Positions 61,860-64,000 of a DNA stretch of 64,000 nt are shown here, one piece after another. The stretch comes from JAVJRN01 sp047635055. Its GTDB lineage: Bacteria; Bacteroidota; Bacteroidia; Cytophagales; Cyclobacteriaceae. How positions within the stretch are numbered: position 1 is the first letter of the stretch; every line of letters starts with the position of its first letter. The notes below the pieces were generated by a model, which was not told where the DNA came from, made no database searches, and saw nothing but the letters and a program-made list of their open reading frames with translations. The position numbers and the translations under genes are program-made. Location: the NCBI GenBank assembly GCA_047635055.1, contig JBLIIJ010000002.1, positions 1 to 64,000 of the forward strand, in the 5' to 3' direction.

Positions 61860-64000
61860 TCAATCCGCAATATTTTCTATTGTGTCTATGAACTTAACGA
61901 GTTCTCCGTTTTCATTGAGGCCCGCAATAATCAACTTATAACTACCTGCAAGGTTGCTGGTCTGATACTTAATTAAGTGATCATATTTGGAAGAACAGGC
62001 AACATTGAGAAGCGTGGACTTGAAATCTGGATAGCCTTCAGGGATAGGATCGCTAGTTTTACCAGCATACCCAATGATTTTTATTTTCTTGTCTATGAGT
62101 TTATTCATGACCGATTGTGGTGTGTTTTTCTTAAGGCTCAATGCAATAATTCCGCCTAGCGACCCGACATTTCCAAAAATATCAACTGTTATAGGCTCGT
62201 AGGATATTTTAATTTCATGAATATACAAAGGGGGGATGCTCCAAAAGGAAGAGAAATCTATGAGTTTATCATCGACAATCAAAGTAGGAGGCGCATAGTA
62301 GCTTAACCCGGCTGACGGTATATCAATGCGAATTGTTTTTTTACCCTTGATCTTTTTTAAACTGGCCAAGGTGATAATATCTTCTACAACTTCTTCGACA
62401 GTATTTAATATTACAAAATCGTCCATTTTATAAAGCTTGTCGTACGGTATTCTGTCAAATAAAACTGTCGTTCTATTGGTATTATCGATGAGGTACTGCG
62501 CGGCAATTCTCTTTAAGGTCATTTGTTCAATTAAAGAACTATCGCCTTTGTAAGGAAATATGGAAAAATCATCAAGGGATAAAGAGTCTTTGGTGAAAAT
62601 TACTTCGTTTTCATAAACCATTCCTAAAGAATCAGATACCGTAAAAATCAATGTTTCCTTATCTTCAAAATCAGCAAGTGGCAAATAGAATTCACCATTT
62701 TTATCAATCTTTACTTGATAGGAAATTTTATCCTTTGTTTGATAAAAGTTAGCATAGAATCCATTTAATGATTCGTTTGCGATGTGACCTCTAATATCAA
62801 TACCTATTTCAGGTCTAATGCTTATTTCGTTGGTAGAAGCACCCGAGCTTAGCATGTTTTGCCATTTTCTTTTATGGTCTTCATTAAGAGAGACCAAAAG
62901 ATCTTCTACTGGCATCATTTGGTATGCTGTCGTTAATAGATTGCTTATTTCGGATTGAGTATATAGAAGGGCTAGTTTGTTCTCTAGGTTTGTTCCCCCG
63001 TCTTTAATCAATGACACAGTAAGGTTTACCTCATCTTCTGCCTTAACAAGAATTTTATTTTTGGAACCGACCAATACGGAATCGTCTTTTTGAATCGTTA
63101 ATGACGATTTTGATTTCAAAAAGAATGTATTATTAGCCAAAACATTCAATGCTTTATCTACCAATACAAGTGAATGGAAGTTGCCATTTAAGCTCTTGGC
63201 GGGAATAACAAAGGTCGTAATGCTATTTTCCTTAAATGTTATATCAATGATTGATTGTAGCTGTTGTCCTGATTCTAGGATTAATGAAAACTGGTCTTCT
63301 ATTTCAATTTTTGGTTTTAAAATAGAAATAATTAAGTTAGGGCCAACCTTGGCTGTTTTAATAGCAAAATTATCGGCACTTACGATACCTCTTGATTTTA
63401 AGAGATCACCAGTTTTACTGAAGATGTTTAGTTCATATTTTTTGTTTGCCTCTGGTTGAAGATACAATGATCCAATTCCGTTTTTAAGAGAGATACGCTT
63501 AATTTCTCCTTGTGAGGAACTCAAAGCTGCATATTCTGCTTGCGGCGATAAGTCATCAGGCGCTTGTACTAAAATGCGCTGATTAATGCCTGTAATAACG
63601 CTACCTAACTCTGAGTGGTAATTAAGCGCCTTATTCATTTTGACGGGTAGCGCATAATTTGGCGAAAGTTGAAATTCGTCCCAGAGATTTTTCACATAAA
63701 TAGGCTTAATATCTAATAAAGCCTGATCAAAATTTCCCATGTAGGACGTATGCGCTATGACGAAATAGCTGCCTGAAAGCAGGGAATGGGGGAGGTGGAT
63801 TTTACCAGTGAATGAGCCATTGTTGTTCTTGAAAAAGCTTGTTAGCTGCGTAGTTTTATGCTCATTAAGAAGGCTGACTTTTACTATTTTACTAATTTCA
63901 TTGGTAGGACGAAATAGCAAATCAGTAATGAGACCAGCTATATAAAGGGAATCTCCTGTGAAGTGTACCTTATTTGGTAGTTGTAGGTAAGCTGACTCTA
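61860..64000 (-). CDS. MG2-type exported protein, 5' end outside the window
   Basis: A frame open to the right window edge (at least 710 codons), ending at 61860. The visible start, KVHFTGDSLYIAGLITDLLF, followed by SLLSGSYFVIAHTSYMGNFD, is the macroglobulin-like MG2 domain found in large Bacteroidota surface proteins. Further on are repeated beta-sandwich stretches, and near the C-terminus IFGNVGSLGGIIALSLKK resembles the end of a TonB-receptor plug, as in family members. The usual signal peptide would lie beyond 64000. Function in the family is unknown. Confidence 0.75.
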   Translation of the reverse strand, partial: ESAYLQLPNKVHFTGDSLYIAGLITDLLFRPTNEISKIVKVSLLNEHKTTQLTSFFKNNNGSFTGKIHLPHSLLSGSYFVIAHTSYMGNFDQALLDIKPIYVKNLWDEFQLSPNYALPVKMNKALNYHSELGSVITGINQRILVQAPDDLSPQAEYAALSSSQGEIKRISLKNGIGSLYLQPEANKKYELNIFSKTGDLLKSRGIVSADNFAIKTAKVGPNLIISILKPKIEIEDQFSLILESGQQLQSIIDITFKENSITTFVIPAKSLNGNFHSLVLVDKALNVLANNTFFLKSKSSLTIQKDDSVLVGSKNKILVKAEDEVNLTVSLIKDGGTNLENKLALLYTQSEISNLLTTAYQMMPVEDLLVSLNEDHKRKWQNMLSSGASTNEISIRPEIGIDIRGHIANESLNGFYANFYQTKDKISYQVKIDKNGEFYLPLADFEDKETLIFTVSDSLGMVYENEVIFTKDSLSLDDFSIFPYKGDSSLIEQMTLKRIAAQYLIDNTNRTTVLFDRIPYDKLYKMDDFVILNTVEEVVEDIITLASLKKIKGKKTIRIDIPSAGLSYYAPPTLIVDDKLIDFSSFWSIPPLYIHEIKISYEPITVDIFGNVGSLGGIIALSLKKNTPQSVMNKLIDKKIKIIGYAGKTSDPIPEGYPDFKSTLLNVACSSKYDHLIKYQTSNLAGSYKLIIAGLNENGELVKFIDTIENIAD

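Noticed and set aside
1..64000. CRISPR arrays, tRNA or rRNA genes, prophage or plasmid origins
   Set aside because: None found by reading; no regularly spaced repeats, cloverleaf-like segments or phage structural genes were noticed.

Overview
The window looks like a chromosomal segment from a low-GC member of the Bacteroidota, most likely a marine-type Cytophagales relative. The genus cannot be fixed by eye. Evidence: gldA-gldF-gldG gliding genes, a secreted enzyme with a type IX secretion (T9SS) C-terminal tail, several phylum-typical families (DUF4249, DUF4340, DUF5916, FecI/FecR with an STN-type TonB receptor, MG2-type proteins), and promoters of the phylum-specific form TTG-N19-21-TAnnTTTG.

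Layout. 1-3795: biotin genes (bioF, cut by the window edge, then bioD and bioA) with an orphan PstS-like lipoprotein between them. 3852-4205: a STAS-like pseudogene. 4357-8419: gldA-gldF-gldG plus a DUF4340 gene behind a good promoter. 8943-10472: an MltF-type lytic transglycosylase. 10473-14428: a fossil-rich zone with two dead HUH/Y1 (REP-associated) transposase genes, several families of hairpin repeats, and a flavin amine-oxidase gene lying between two identical 95-bp direct repeats. 14429-21463: a fructan-use cluster (GH32 lipoprotein, fructokinase, MscS channel, MFS sugar porter, TonB receptor). 21449-23611 (minus): a T9SS-exported vanadium-haloperoxidase-like enzyme. 24321-25085: a HAD-IIA phosphatase. 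25324-32131 (minus): a cell-surface signalling locus (outer-membrane protein, a serine-hydrolase fold with altered catalytic motifs, ECF sigma, FecR, TonB receptor with STN domain, DUF4249 lipoprotein). 32225-34305 (plus): a second ECF sigma/anti-sigma/DUF4097 operon. 34306-36064 (minus): FtsE-like ATPase, a small protein, fructose-6-phosphate aldolase-like protein and the SRP RNA gene. 36410-41282: outer-membrane barrel, AlkB-type hydroxylase, small proteins, DUF5916 and TerB-like proteins. 41424-53990: an aromatic/histidine block. 54019-59552 (minus): secreted protein, iodotyrosine-deiodinase-like nitroreductase, purine nucleoside phosphorylase, large VCBS/ASPIC lipoprotein. 59947-61754 (minus): split transketolase. 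61860-64000: an MG2-type protein cut by the window edge.

The most informative system is the aromatic block. A 16-codon leader peptide containing Tyr-Trp-Trp-Trp-Tyr and an intrinsic terminator precede trpE-G-D-C-F-B-A, a DAHP synthase and a phenylalanine 4-hydroxylase, followed by hisH-hisA-hisF-hisIE. The leader therefore appears able to sense both tryptophan and tyrosine, matching an operon that makes tryptophan, feeds the shared aromatic pathway and converts Phe to Tyr. Other points for a second look: a complete small-element insertion into a dead RAYT gene; a REP hairpin pair with a compensatory base change; a dihydrolipoamide-dehydrogenase homologue with both redox cysteines missing; a serine-hydrolase homologue altered in all three catalytic motifs; and a deiodinase with its substrate-binding triad intact in a genome that also has a haloperoxidase.
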